Made by a program: the position numbers and the translations under genes | Shown: piece after piece, positions 36,304-45,317 of the stretch | How the letters are laid out: the number at the start of each line of letters is the position of its first letter | How positions within the stretch are numbered: position 1 is the stretch's first letter | The notes under the pieces: model-generated | Told to the model about the DNA's origin: nothing | Database searches by the model: none | The model's input: only the letters and a program-made list of their open reading frames with translations | Origin: Bacteroides intestinalis | Lineage (GTDB): Bacteria > Bacteroidota > Bacteroidia > Bacteroidales > Bacteroidaceae | Assembly (NCBI RefSeq): GCF_902364365.1 | Contig: NZ_CABJDN010000007.1 | Span: 186,001 to 250,000 of the forward strand | Direction: 5' to 3' | Length of the DNA stretch: 64,000 nucleotides

Positions 36304-37359
36304 ATGATGAAAATGAAGACATTAAAAGAGGGTATTGTGGCTCATGCGGATAGTTTTGGGGAATTGTTTAAGTTCTCGGCGGAGCATACTTGCAGGAGTA
36401 TGCTGCATAGCTTGGAAGAGTTTGCTAATATGGAGTTAGTTACTTTTAAAGAATTGACGGCAGGATTTTTCTTGGGCTTTGAACACTATTTGTGGGCTTC
36501 GGGATGTTCGCGTAATACTTCGGCGTGCTATTTCCGAGCATTGCGGACCATTTGTCGGGAAGCAGAAAAGGAGAAAGAGCTGAAAGACGCTAAGCGGCTC
36601 TTTTGTGAGGTGTTTATGGGATACGAGGAGACGAGGAAAAGGGCGCTGAGTATTGAACAGCTTCGTATGGTGGCGGATGCTGATTTGGAGGATACACCAA
36701 GTTTGGGGGTGGCACGGGATCTGTTTATTCTTTCTTATTATCTACGAGGGATTCCTTTTATTGATTTGGCTTATTTGAGGAAGACGGATATTCAGGATAA
36801 TGTGCTTTGCTATCGCCGTAGTAAGACGGGGAGGATGTTGACGATTACGCTTGAACCGTGGATGTGGGAAATTATCGAGAGGTATTTATGTGATGATTCG
36901 GGTTCACCCTATTTATTAAGGATTATACGCCAACCGGGAAGTATACCTGAGGAGAGGAAACAATATGAGAGTGCCTTGCGACTTTATAATAAACATTTGT
37001 ATCGGTTATCTGAACGATTAGGATCGGGGGTGAGACTGACTTCATACGTGGTACGGCATACGTGGGCGACTCTGGCATATAATGAGGATATACCGGTAGC
37101 CAAAATTAGCGCAGGATTGAGCCATGCTTCGGAAGAGATAACACATACTTATTTGAGGTCGTTCTCTGATGAACAACTGGCGGTGGTGAATTTGCAAATG
37201 GCAGCATTGGTTAATCCGATGGCAGCAAAGGAATGGAAGAGGAAAGAAAAAGGAAACTATAAAGTGAGGAAAAGCACTAAGAATGAGCTTCATACTTCTG
37301 TTCCGATTCCCGGTAGGAAACGGAACGATTCCGGCGGTAAAGGAACGACTTACAATTGA
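36304..37359 (+). CDS. Tyrosine recombinase of the fimbrial phase switch
   Basis: About 351 residues from Met at 36304 (an upstream Met at 36256 is in frame but precedes an atypical, non-homologous 16 residues). A SAM-like core domain (SCGCSRNTSACYFRALR-type segment ASGCSRNTSACYFRALRTI) is followed by the catalytic domain: Arg in SYYLRGIPFIDL, then TSYVVRHTWAT in which Tyr replaces the first His of the usual HxxR box, GLSHASEEITHTY with the His and the nucleophile Tyr. This family in Bacteroides inverts promoters of surface-structure operons. The last codons lie inside the left 29-bp inverted repeat and the adjacent invertible segment, so inversion would replace the final 11 residues. Confidence 0.85.
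   Translation: MMKMKTLKEGIVAHADSFGELFKFSAEHTCRSMLHSLEEFANMELVTFKELTAGFFLGFEHYLWASGCSRNTSACYFRALRTICREAEKEKELKDAKRLFCEVFMGYEETRKRALSIEQLRMVADADLEDTPSLGVARDLFILSYYLRGIPFIDLAYLRKTDIQDNVLCYRRSKTGRMLTITLEPWMWEIIERYLCDDSGSPYLLRIIRQPGSIPEERKQYESALRLYNKHLYRLSERLGSGVRLTSYVVRHTWATLAYNEDIPVAKISAGLSHASEEITHTYLRSFSDEQLAVVNLQMAALVNPMAAKEWKRKEKGNYKVRKSTKNELHTSVPIPGRKRNDSGGKGTTYN
37299..37327 (+). repeat. Left inverted repeat of the fimbrial switch
   Basis: 29 bases beginning TGTTCCGATTCCCGG and ending AAACGGAACG, with an exact reverse complement at 37728-37756. Located in the 3' end of the recombinase gene. Confidence 0.9.
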
Positions 37360-37727
37360 GATAAACAAGGAAAGCAGGAAATACTTATCGAAGTTTCCCA
37401 GTTTTCTGTAAAAAATCAGTTAAATTACAACACCAGACACGACAAAAACATCTCTCTCATCCTGAAAGTTAGATTTTGTCTCAAAAAGTCATGTCAATAA
37501 ATATTATATTCCTGTAATAATATAGTATATCAGTGGAAAAGCTCTTTGTATTGATTAAAAAGCTTTCACTTTTTTTGTTTGAATACAAAGTTCCCCTTAC
37601 CCATACCTTAATACGGAGCATCTCATTATAAAATTGAGGAATACAGGAAGATAAAATTGGTAATTGTCTTCCTTTTTAGTTAGGAAGGACGATTATTATC
37701 CGCCTAATTTATGGTTACGGTAGCGCC
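37328..37727. promoter_or_regulatory. Predicted invertible segment upstream of the fimbrial operon
   Basis: 400 bases between perfect 29-bp inverted repeats, with a linked recombinase on one side and the fimbrial operon on the other. Mostly AT-rich and non-coding apart from the recombinase stop. I find no textbook TAnnTTTG promoter facing the operon in the present orientation, and a rightward terminator (37646-37677) stands between the middle of the segment and the operon. Both facts suggest the sequenced orientation is OFF, which is inference. Confidence 0.75.
37646..37677 (+). terminator. Rightward terminator inside the invertible segment
   Basis: GGAAGA and TCTTCC close a stem with additional AATT pairing, followed by TTTTT. 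It would stop transcripts coming from the recombinase side in the present orientation. Confidence 0.65.
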
Positions 37728-37756
37728 CGTTCCGTTTCCTACCGGGAATCGGAACA
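37728..37756 (-). repeat. Right inverted repeat of the fimbrial switch
   Basis: Exact reverse complement of 37299-37327, ending 45 bases before the first gene of the operon. Confidence 0.9.
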
Positions 37757-37801
37757 TTCCAAACAAAACAGACAATAATCTACATAAAAAGCAAGCGCTA
37801 T

Positions 37802-38227
37802 ATGTTAACACTCAGAACAAAACTCGCCCTGGCGGTACTGCACGACATACAGTATAAGGATTACCAGTTGAGTACTTCCCTTAATCCTTCGCCTTCCGAA
37901 ATTACGTACCTGCTGCAAAAGCTATCAAAAGGACGCCTGATAGCACTGATAGAAAATCGACCGGATAATCAGCCGGATAATCACCCCGAATCCTACCGCC
38001 TTGCCTGTGCATATCATCAAATCAACCTCCTTTCCATTCTTGAAGCATTGGGAGAAGGCGTTTACTTCAATCGCCCCAGTGACGAAAAATTCTATTCCTG
38101 TTATGGGACAACAGCCCGCAAACTGGGCATTGTCAATCAGATGACACGCCTTTATCTGATGGAAATTTCCATAGCGGAACTTCCCGTGAGCGAATGCCTT
38201 ATCGAGAACTCCATACCCCATATCTAA
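37802..38227 (+). CDS. Rrf2-like winged-helix regulator, first gene of the fimbrial operon
   Basis: 141 residues. The pattern LRTKLALAVLHDIQYKD, PSPSEITYLLQKLSKGRLIALIENR, SYRLACAYHQINLLSILEALGEGVYFN follows the Rrf2 winged-helix family (recognition helix, wing with a YRLA signature, then the dimerisation helix starting with an I-x-L-L-x-I-L-E-A motif). The three cysteines of iron-sulfur Rrf2 proteins are not arranged as usual, so it probably does not carry a cluster. It lies directly after the right inverted repeat and 24 bases before the DUF3575 gene. Likely regulates the operon or the switch; the divergent sequence keeps the call moderate. Confidence 0.6.
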   Translation: MLTLRTKLALAVLHDIQYKDYQLSTSLNPSPSEITYLLQKLSKGRLIALIENRPDNQPDNHPESYRLACAYHQINLLSILEALGEGVYFNRPSDEKFYSCYGTTARKLGIVNQMTRLYLMEISIAELPVSECLIENSIPHI

Positions 38228-38251
38228 ACTGTGCAATAAATCCGAATTGCC

Positions 38252-38809
38252 ATGAAACGACTTTATTTGCTGTTCCTGCTGCTCAGTCTGATGAGTACCG
38301 CTGCCTTTGCCCAACGCGTGGCATTGCGTACCGACCTGCTATTGTGGGGAACTACCACACCCAATGCAGGAGTGGAAACCAGCATCAGCCGTCATTTCAC
38401 AATGGCACTGAACGGGGCTTACAATGCCTGGAAGTTCGGCAATGATATGAAGCTGAATCTCTACCTGATACAACCGGAATTACGCTACTGGCCTTGCCGC
38501 AAGTTCGAAGGACACTTCCTGGGAGTCCACGGACATTACGCTTACTACAACGTAGGCCAGATCCCTTTCTTTTCGGGCATGGAAGACATTATTTACCGGG
38601 GCGACCTGTATGGCGGAGGCATCACTTACGGTTACCACTGGGTGCTGGGCGACCGCTTCTCGATAGAAGCCGTAATTGGTGGCGGATATGCCCGCATGGA
38701 ATATGATAAATACCGGTGCGCAGGCTGCGGCGAGCGCATGGGACATTATAAAAGGAATTATTTCGGGCCTACACGGGCCGGTGTGTCACTCATTTATTTC
38801 ATACGATGA
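38252..38809 (+). CDS. DUF3575 outer-membrane protein of the fimbrial operon
   Basis: 185 residues, signal peptide ending STAAFAQ. The rest is a small beta-barrel-like protein with the DUF3575 features LRTDLLLWGTTTPNAGVETSISRHFTMALNGAYNAW, QPELRYWPCRKFEGHFLGVHGHYAYYN and GGGITYGYHWVLGDRFSIEAVIGGGYARM. These proteins recur at the head of Mfa-type fimbrial operons in Bacteroidales and are thought to help assembly at the outer membrane. Its stop overlaps the next start by 4 bases, indicating translational coupling with the Mfa2-like gene. Confidence 0.85.
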   Translation: MKRLYLLFLLLSLMSTAAFAQRVALRTDLLLWGTTTPNAGVETSISRHFTMALNGAYNAWKFGNDMKLNLYLIQPELRYWPCRKFEGHFLGVHGHYAYYNVGQIPFFSGMEDIIYRGDLYGGGITYGYHWVLGDRFSIEAVIGGGYARMEYDKYRCAGCGERMGHYKRNYFGPTRAGVSLIYFIR

Positions 38810-39759
38810 AAGTTATGGTAATCCTCTGTTGCATACTATGGTTCTGCACCTCCTGCACGTTCGATTTTGACGAACCGGGAGTGTGTCCCTACAATGTACG
38901 GCTGAATTACCGCTATGCCGGCAGGCCCGACGCCGGACAACTCTCCATGTATGTGGACAACATCCACCAGTTCCTTTTCGATGCGGACGGAGTGTTGAAG
39001 GACATCCGGCTACTGAAAGGTGACAGCCTGGAGTATTGGCAGGGAGAGTTAACTCCCGGACGATATACCCTCGTGGCATGGGGAAACTGGGGATATGAAA
39101 GCGATGTAGTACCCGCACCCCAACCCGGCGTGACACAAATCCGTGAACTGGCAATGACTTCGGCTACGGGAACACCCCCAGGAACATCCACAAGCGAATA
39201 TCGACCGAATACCGAAAGACTATACTATGGATATAGCACGTTTGAAATTCCCACTACGGGAAATTCTGTGAACCGGACCGTCTACCTGACCCACTGCCAC
39301 GCCGTCCTCCGGATTACCGTACATTGGGAAGACGGATACTATCCGGCGGAAGGAACGGGAGGCTATACATTCCGCCTGCGGGGCGTGCCTTGCGAATACG
39401 GCTTTCCGGCAGGTTACGACATACCGCTGGCCGGTGGTGACGGAGCTTTCACATTTCCCTCCATAGGCAGCCCGGTAATATGGCATCAGGCCAAGGCGGC
39501 GATGAACTATAACGATGAACTGACGGGAGAATTGGTAACGTATCGCCTGACATCAGGATCACATCCGTTGCTGAGCATCTACCGGGGTAATGAGCGGATT
39601 ATGAAGGAGATTGACTTGCAGCTATTCTTTCGTAAACTGCCTGTCAATCTGGATGAAAACACGGAACAGGAGTTTGACCTGCTGGTAACCATCGGGCAGA
39701 AGATTGTGGTAACACAGCTCAGTTCGTCGGACTGGGCGGAAGGCGGAGGACTGGGATAA
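38806..39759 (+). CDS. FimB/Mfa2-family fimbrial anchor lipoprotein
   Basis: 317 residues. A short lipoprotein signal (MKVMVILCCILWFCTSC) is followed by VCPYNVRLNYRY, the family's first strand, then VDNIHQFLFDADGVLKDIRLL and GRYTLVAWGNWG. Mfa2/FimB proteins cap or anchor the growing fimbria in the outer membrane and regulate its length. ATG overlaps the stop of the DUF3575 gene. Normal length and intact. Confidence 0.88.
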   Translation: MKVMVILCCILWFCTSCTFDFDEPGVCPYNVRLNYRYAGRPDAGQLSMYVDNIHQFLFDADGVLKDIRLLKGDSLEYWQGELTPGRYTLVAWGNWGYESDVVPAPQPGVTQIRELAMTSATGTPPGTSTSEYRPNTERLYYGYSTFEIPTTGNSVNRTVYLTHCHAVLRITVHWEDGYYPAEGTGGYTFRLRGVPCEYGFPAGYDIPLAGGDGAFTFPSIGSPVIWHQAKAAMNYNDELTGELVTYRLTSGSHPLLSIYRGNERIMKEIDLQLFFRKLPVNLDENTEQEFDLLVTIGQKIVVTQLSSSDWAEGGGLG

Positions 39760-39787
39760 AAAGGCAATTAAAAATTAAAGAGGCTGG

Positions 39788-41383
39788 ATGAAAAGGATGA
39801 AGAAAATAATAGGATGTCTGGTTGGGGTACTGCTGACTGCGGAAGCATGGGCGGGCGGAACTTTAACACTCGGTTCGCATGTCTTTACGCAGGGAGACAG
39901 TCTTCACATAGAACTGCTGCTTAATCTGAGTGATGCAAAAGCGGGGAATGCGGAGGCTTATCTGTTCACCCCCGTGCTTCGTGGCGCAGGGCGTCTGCAA
40001 GAGCTGCCCGCTGTGGTAGTGAGCGGACGTCGCCGTGCCCGTGCCGACCACAGGCGGCAGGCGCTTCAACCGTCTCCCGGCTATTTGCCTCCTTACCGTA
40101 CGCTTTATGACAGAAACCGGAAAGACAGCATTATTTATAAGGTATCCGTTGCCTATAGCCCATGGATGGAACACGCTTCATTGGTATTGATGCGCGAACG
40201 GCGGGATTGCTGCCGGATGAAGATGCTCGGAGTAGAGCCGGTGATAACCGATCTTGCCCTGACAAGCCCTTTCCATGTTCCGCAGGGACAGGTATCAATT
40301 TCACAGGGGCAAATGGCCGTTTCACAAGGACAGGCTGTAAATCTGCCGGAGCAGACGGCAATCCCGCAGGCAGTTACAGAAAGACATGAAAATGCCACCA
40401 ACCGACAGGAAACTCCAAGCAGACCGGACTGTATGCCCTGTGCCGAATGTACAGCCATGGTGACTTACCTCACCCCCGATATGGAAACTCAGAAACACCG
40501 TTCGGAAAGTGCCACCTTATATATAGACTACCCTACCGGAGTTTATGACGTTCGCCGCGAATTCCACAACAACCACCCCGAACTGGAGAAACTGGACAGC
40601 TTGATGCGTCCACTTACCGAGGGGAATCTGGCAAATATTTCGAGTATCTCCATCTGCGGTTACGCTTCGCCCGACGGGATATATAAGGATAATGAAATGC
40701 TGGCTTCCAACCGCGCACACTGTTTCAAGGAGTATATGCGTGCCACGTATGCACCGGGGCACGATCTTTATAAAGTTTCTTCCGTGCCCGAAGACTGGGA
40801 CGGATTGGTGGAACTTCTGCAACGTCACCCCATGAATCACGGTGACGAAGTATTGTCCCTCATTGCCCGAACCGGCATTTTTGAAGGACGCGAAAAGCAA
40901 TTGATGGATATGCACGGAGGAACCGTATATCGGGAACTACTGAAAAGCTATTTTCCGCAGTTGAGACGTATCCGTATCACGGTGGGCTATGAGGCCCGCG
41001 CTTTCAATATCGAAGAGGCGGCAAGTCTGATATATACCCATCCCCGCCTGCTATCATTGCAGGAGATGTACCGGGTAGCCGCATTCTATCGCCCCGGCAC
41101 GGAGCAATACCGTGAAATTTATGAGATAGCCGCCTACCACTTCCCGGACGATGTGCTGGCCAATATCAATGCTGCTTCGGCGGTAATCATGGCTGGTGAT
41201 CCGGTAAGCGCACGGCAATATCTGAACAAGGTGGCCGATGATCCGCGTGCATGGAATGATTTCGGTGTGCTGGCCTATCTGGAAGGTGACCGGAAGAAAG
41301 CGGAAGAATGGTTTCGCAAGGCACTGGGCGTAGAACCGGAAAAGGCGAGGAAGAACCTGAAGAAAATGAAGAATGAAAAATAA
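39788..41383 (+). CDS. DUF3868 protein with OmpA-like and TPR-like C-terminal part
   Basis: 531 residues, signal peptide ending TAEAWA. Residues about 24-150 are the DUF3868 region (LGSHVFTQGDSLHIELLLNLSDA, ALQPSPGYLPPYRTLYDR). A spacer with short VSxGQ-type repeats (about 160-190) is rich in Gln and probably flexible. Residues 270-400 resemble an OmpA-type peptidoglycan-binding region (ISSISICGYASPDGIYKDNEMLASNRAHCFKEYM). The end is TPR-like (AYLEGDRKKAEEWFRKALGVEPEKARKNLKKM). Typical member of Mfa fimbrial operons and probably attaches the assembly to the cell wall. 28 bases after the Mfa2-like gene. Confidence 0.82.
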   Translation: MKRMKKIIGCLVGVLLTAEAWAGGTLTLGSHVFTQGDSLHIELLLNLSDAKAGNAEAYLFTPVLRGAGRLQELPAVVVSGRRRARADHRRQALQPSPGYLPPYRTLYDRNRKDSIIYKVSVAYSPWMEHASLVLMRERRDCCRMKMLGVEPVITDLALTSPFHVPQGQVSISQGQMAVSQGQAVNLPEQTAIPQAVTERHENATNRQETPSRPDCMPCAECTAMVTYLTPDMETQKHRSESATLYIDYPTGVYDVRREFHNNHPELEKLDSLMRPLTEGNLANISSISICGYASPDGIYKDNEMLASNRAHCFKEYMRATYAPGHDLYKVSSVPEDWDGLVELLQRHPMNHGDEVLSLIARTGIFEGREKQLMDMHGGTVYRELLKSYFPQLRRIRITVGYEARAFNIEEAASLIYTHPRLLSLQEMYRVAAFYRPGTEQYREIYEIAAYHFPDDVLANINAASAVIMAGDPVSARQYLNKVADDPRAWNDFGVLAYLEGDRKKAEEWFRKALGVEPEKARKNLKKMKNEK

Positions 41384-41464
41384 AGAACGAAAAACAGAAA
41401 ACAGAATAGAGAATAAAAAGAACGAGGAATGGAAATAAGTAATAACCGCATAAAAGTAACAAGC

Positions 41465-44400
41465 ATGAAAACATTCGCTAAATTCTTTCTGCACTTTTCA
41501 TTGGTGATACTGTCCTGCCTGATGGCTGGTTGCACCTCCGAAGTGGAAACAATAGGCGGCACTCCCGAAACACCGGAGAACCCGCAGGCCAATGACCCTA
41601 ACCGCCGTTCGGTGGTAATCTCTCTACAAAACAAGCTGATCCTTGTAAACAGTACGCCCGAAAGCCGGGTTGTCACCCGCGACGGTATAGCCGAGGAGGA
41701 TGAAAACCGCATTGAAAGTTTCGATATTTATGCTTTCGGCAGTGATAAAGAGGAAGGGCCTTACACCTTTCAGGAACGTTTCGCCTACCGTTCGGATGCC
41801 GGAACCCTGCCCGCGGGTACTTCCCCTCTCGAACTGAAAGCGGACGAGGCCGCCGGGAAAATAAATGTGGTATTCTACCCCCGCAAGGGTTTATTCACCA
41901 AGTTTTATTGCGTAGCCAATCAAACCGAAATGAATGATGCCACAGGAAATATATACACGAATTATACCCCGTTACAGCAAAGTTCTCAGACACAATCCGG
42001 TGTACCGGGAGATATAGTAACAAGCCCCGGAACGCCTACCGAAAGCGATTTCATTAAATTGAATACCCCGCTCTTAAATCCCACCGGTTTTAATGCCAAT
42101 ATCCTGCTTGCCCCGCTGCCCATGTCCGGTGCCAACAGTCAGCCTACCGACTTGCGCGAATACAGTATGGGAACTTATGTGCGACTGAATGTTTCACTCA
42201 CTCGCGCCGTGGCACGCTTCGATATAGTAAACGATGCTACGAAGTCTCATTTTACTATCACGGATATCAGCATGGGAAACGGAAGACAAGGTGTAACACT
42301 GTTCCCCATTCGTCCGACAGGAGATGTTCCTGCCACAAACGGCCAACTGATTACATACCCTTACCGCCTTTTCGACGGACTGAATGCTAACGCAGGAACT
42401 ACCACCAAAGCTTTCTATTGCTACCCATGTAAAGCCATAGATGCAGGATTTTTGATTTTGAAAGGACTGTATGCCATGAACCTGACGGATGAAAAGAAAG
42501 AAGTATCTTATCGCATCCCTTTCGAACGTGTGACCGATGGTGACGGAAGCCTAATCGAGATAAACCACAATCACCGCTATACGGTGCAGATAACCGAAAC
42601 CGACCCTTTTGAACTGACAGCCAATATCCGTTTGGTGGATTGGGAAACGGGTGACTATATAGATGATTACGAACCCGAAAATGGGCTGGAGACTGTCATC
42701 GTAGCAGACCTGCTACCCGCAACAGAAACGACTTATGACATCAACACCGGTATCATCACGTTGGCACTTAAAACAGGAAGTAGTTTTACCGCTACCACCG
42801 GCTCCAATGCAGGAGTCGAAGCGCAATTAAACTACTATGGTAATAACACTGCTGACAACTGGTTGAAACTGGAAGAAATCCCTGTTACCACAGCACGAAC
42901 AGGAGCCACGCAGAAAGTGAAATACAAAGTAACTCTTAATGAGAATTATACAGGCGACAACTATCCCCGCGGCATTCTCTGCCTGATGGACAAGGCAGGA
43001 GGCGGTGAGGAAGTGATACTTATAGATATAGACGCTACTTTGAGTGCCCCCATCGTAAAACCCACAGGTGCTGCAATGAGCCCCGACGGGGTAAATAACT
43101 GGAATGCAGTAGACAATACACTCTATCTGGTACAGACAGTCAGTTCCAAAATTTCCACAGGTACGATAGTAGTCACTTCCGTGGGCGGCAGCAAGATAGA
43201 GATTCCTGCTGATGCGGGCATCACAGTCAGTCCGGCTTCGAGCCCGCACACCACGCAGGAATATACTTTCCAATGGGCAGGTACGGATGCTACCGACTTG
43301 ACTGAAAAAGAAATCACCGTAGCCTTGAAAAATCGTTCGGACGAGACAAAAGCCGAGAACATCAAAGTGAAATTACTACCTAATCGACTCGATAACTTAC
43401 AAATAACAAATCAAAGCGCAGGAATCAGCCTTTCATCTATAACAGCCACCACCGCCACGCTTACTATGCCTGTCATCAAGGACAAGCAATTCACCCTAAC
43501 AATGGATAATTATAGTAAACCTACCATAAGCAAGTGCCCGTCATGGCTGGAAAACATTACACCGGTGTCTACACGTAGCACACCGGAAAGTAAAACAGCA
43601 AGTTTCACTTTCAAACTGATAGAGGACGCAGCAAGTTTCGATGATACGCAAATCGTATTCACAAACGCTTCCGGAGGAACAGGAATAACAGTGAATATTG
43701 CGAGAGAATTCCAAGCACCCACAATTGAGGTAGTCAGTACAGACCCTTCCGCTAATTCATATATATCAAGTAGTAAATCACTGAACTTGTATCAGTTGAA
43801 ATCGTCTTATTATTCTACAGCAACGTTGAAAATATACTCTTTGGGAGGAAGTGTATTACAATTACCCGGAGGAGTAGAAGCTGACCTTGCGGAATCTAAT
43901 ACGAAAGAGCATAATTATGTAATAAAGTACCAAACAAGCAGTTTCTCACTTAGTGATGCGAACGGTGGAACACTCTATGTAAAAAACTTATCGGATGATA
44001 CAAAAAAAGAAGCAATTGCGGTTACTTTTAAATCATCATTGCCCACGTTTACAGCAAACAAATCCGGAATAACCTTCACACGGGCAGCAACAGACGTAGA
44101 CATGAAATTATCTACAACAGATACAAACCTTTGGGGAATAACTAATTTTACGGTGACATTTAAAGGAGGTACAACTTATAGTTATGATGAAAGCTCAACA
44201 GATTCACGTGCAAAAGACTATCAGACCGTAAACCAGGAAAGTAAAACGTCGGGAACTACTACCACTTTCAAATTTACATTTAAGAATGTCACTATCAATG
44301 AAACTGCAAAAAATCTATACTATTTTAAGTTTAAAGCAGATGATGTCAGATTTCCCGACTACCAAATTGATGAATGGACAGGTTCACCTGTTGTGTACGG

Positions 44401-44752
44401 AATGACAACTTATGCACTGAATAATTACTGGATTTATTCACCGCATACAGAGGCAACGTGGAGTAGCATCAATAGTTCCGTACCTTCAGGATGGAGCTTC
44501 GTAACAATGGATCAATACAGACTTTTTTCCGGTAGATCTCAAACTAATTATGATGACATTGCTTCTTACAGCATTAATTTTAATTCTCTTCAAAAACAAG
44601 TTTTTAACATTGGACGACATTGGTCAAAGGATGGATACGGTGGTGATTTATCAGCACGGACCCTTGACATTTATAGTGGCTTTACATCGTCAGCTTATGG
44701 CTATCCCCATAGAACAGAGAATCATTATTATTTCTATTGCAGACCTTTTTAA
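41465..44752 (+). CDS. Large fimbrillin (Mfa1/FimA-like) with Ig-like repeats, possible tip subunit
   Basis: About 1095 residues from Met at 41465, which gives a lipoprotein signal ending LSCLMAGC; an upstream Met at 41429 adds 12 residues unlike a signal. The N-terminal 330 residues are the fimbrillin N-domain (NRIESFDIYAFGSDKEEGPYTFQERF, KGLFTKFYCVANQ, SLTRAVARFDIVNDATKSHF). Four or so BACON/Ig-like units follow (DATDLTEKEITVALKNRSDETKAENI, SFSLSDANGGTLYVKNLSDDTKKE). The C-terminal 100 residues are aromatic-rich (NNYWIYSPHTEATW, FSGRSQTNYDDI). The extra length compared with 15-80 kDa fimbrillins suggests an adhesin at the tip. Its N-domain closely resembles that of 49109-51010. Confidence 0.8.
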   Translation: MKTFAKFFLHFSLVILSCLMAGCTSEVETIGGTPETPENPQANDPNRRSVVISLQNKLILVNSTPESRVVTRDGIAEEDENRIESFDIYAFGSDKEEGPYTFQERFAYRSDAGTLPAGTSPLELKADEAAGKINVVFYPRKGLFTKFYCVANQTEMNDATGNIYTNYTPLQQSSQTQSGVPGDIVTSPGTPTESDFIKLNTPLLNPTGFNANILLAPLPMSGANSQPTDLREYSMGTYVRLNVSLTRAVARFDIVNDATKSHFTITDISMGNGRQGVTLFPIRPTGDVPATNGQLITYPYRLFDGLNANAGTTTKAFYCYPCKAIDAGFLILKGLYAMNLTDEKKEVSYRIPFERVTDGDGSLIEINHNHRYTVQITETDPFELTANIRLVDWETGDYIDDYEPENGLETVIVADLLPATETTYDINTGIITLALKTGSSFTATTGSNAGVEAQLNYYGNNTADNWLKLEEIPVTTARTGATQKVKYKVTLNENYTGDNYPRGILCLMDKAGGGEEVILIDIDATLSAPIVKPTGAAMSPDGVNNWNAVDNTLYLVQTVSSKISTGTIVVTSVGGSKIEIPADAGITVSPASSPHTTQEYTFQWAGTDATDLTEKEITVALKNRSDETKAENIKVKLLPNRLDNLQITNQSAGISLSSITATTATLTMPVIKDKQFTLTMDNYSKPTISKCPSWLENITPVSTRSTPESKTASFTFKLIEDAASFDDTQIVFTNASGGTGITVNIAREFQAPTIEVVSTDPSANSYISSSKSLNLYQLKSSYYSTATLKIYSLGGSVLQLPGGVEADLAESNTKEHNYVIKYQTSSFSLSDANGGTLYVKNLSDDTKKEAIAVTFKSSLPTFTANKSGITFTRAATDVDMKLSTTDTNLWGITNFTVTFKGGTTYSYDESSTDSRAKDYQTVNQESKTSGTTTTFKFTFKNVTINETAKNLYYFKFKADDVRFPDYQIDEWTGSPVVYGMTTYALNNYWIYSPHTEATWSSINSSVPSGWSFVTMDQYRLFSGRSQTNYDDIASYSINFNSLQKQVFNIGRHWSKDGYGGDLSARTLDIYSGFTSSAYGYPHRTENHYYFYCRPF

Positions 44753-44809
44753 AAAAACATTCAAGCGAATTTGTAATCCGCTTGCCTCTAATATTAGGAT
44801 TTAGAATCC

Positions 44810-44839
44810 TTCGTTCTTTGACATGTTGGAATGATTTTT
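44810..44839 (+). repeat. Left direct repeat flanking the MNT/HEPN pair
   Basis: 30 bases, TTCGTTCTTTGACATG followed by TTGGAATGATTTTT. The same sequence with one change (A to G) is at 45778-45807, and an inverted partial copy at 45751-45774. Confidence 0.85.
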
Positions 44840-44993
44840 ATAATGCACAAAAGTGTCTCTATAAATAGAATATACATTTTGATAAAAACGTAAAAACCTG
44901 TTCTTCGGGATGCTGAGAATAGAAATTATGATTATCTTTGTAAAGCCTTCATCAAAACAATAAGATTATTGATAAAATAAAGGAGGTTGAATT

Positions 44994-45317
44994 ATGAAAC
45001 GCAATTTTAACAAAGTATTCTCTTCTTTAAAGAAGATAGCAAAAACTAATTTACCTGCCGGAGCACAAGTTCTGTTGTATGGTTCGAGAGCTCGCGGAGA
45101 TGCTGATGAAACATCTGACTGGGATGTGCTTATCATATTAGATAAGGATAAACTGGAGAAATCAGACTATGACAACGTTTCATTCCCTTTCACCGCTTTA
45201 GGATGGGACCTGAACGAACGCATCAATCCTGTACTATATACTCTTAAGGAGTGGGCAGCCAGTAGCTTTACACCATTCTATAAAAACGTAAATGAGGAAG
45301 GAGTAGCACTATTATGA
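44994..45317 (+). CDS. MNT-type minimal nucleotidyltransferase (antitoxin of HEPN/MNT pair)
   Basis: 107 residues. The motif LYGSRARGDADETSDWDVLII contains the GSxxRG and DxD residues of DNA-polymerase-beta-like nucleotidyltransferases. Minimal enzymes of this size are usually encoded next to a HEPN partner, and some modify the HEPN protein by adding AMP and so neutralise it. The stop overlaps the HEPN start by 4 bases. The pair interrupts the fimbrial gene cluster and is bracketed by direct repeats. Confidence 0.88.
   Translation: MKRNFNKVFSSLKKIAKTNLPAGAQVLLYGSRARGDADETSDWDVLIILDKDKLEKSDYDNVSFPFTALGWDLNERINPVLYTLKEWAASSFTPFYKNVNEEGVALL

Noticed and set aside
37360-37727. A possible promoter GTTAGATTTTGTC or TTTTTTTGTTTG inside the fimbrial switch
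   Set aside because: Neither fits TAnnTTTG with a -33 box at the correct spacing, so I did not list a promoter and left its position open.
42827-43273. A 148-codon frame opposite the large fimbrillin, and similar long antisense frames under the GC-richer genes at 47182-48185
   Set aside because: They lie fully inside clearly coding sequence on the other strand, as expected from codon bias in GC-richer genes.
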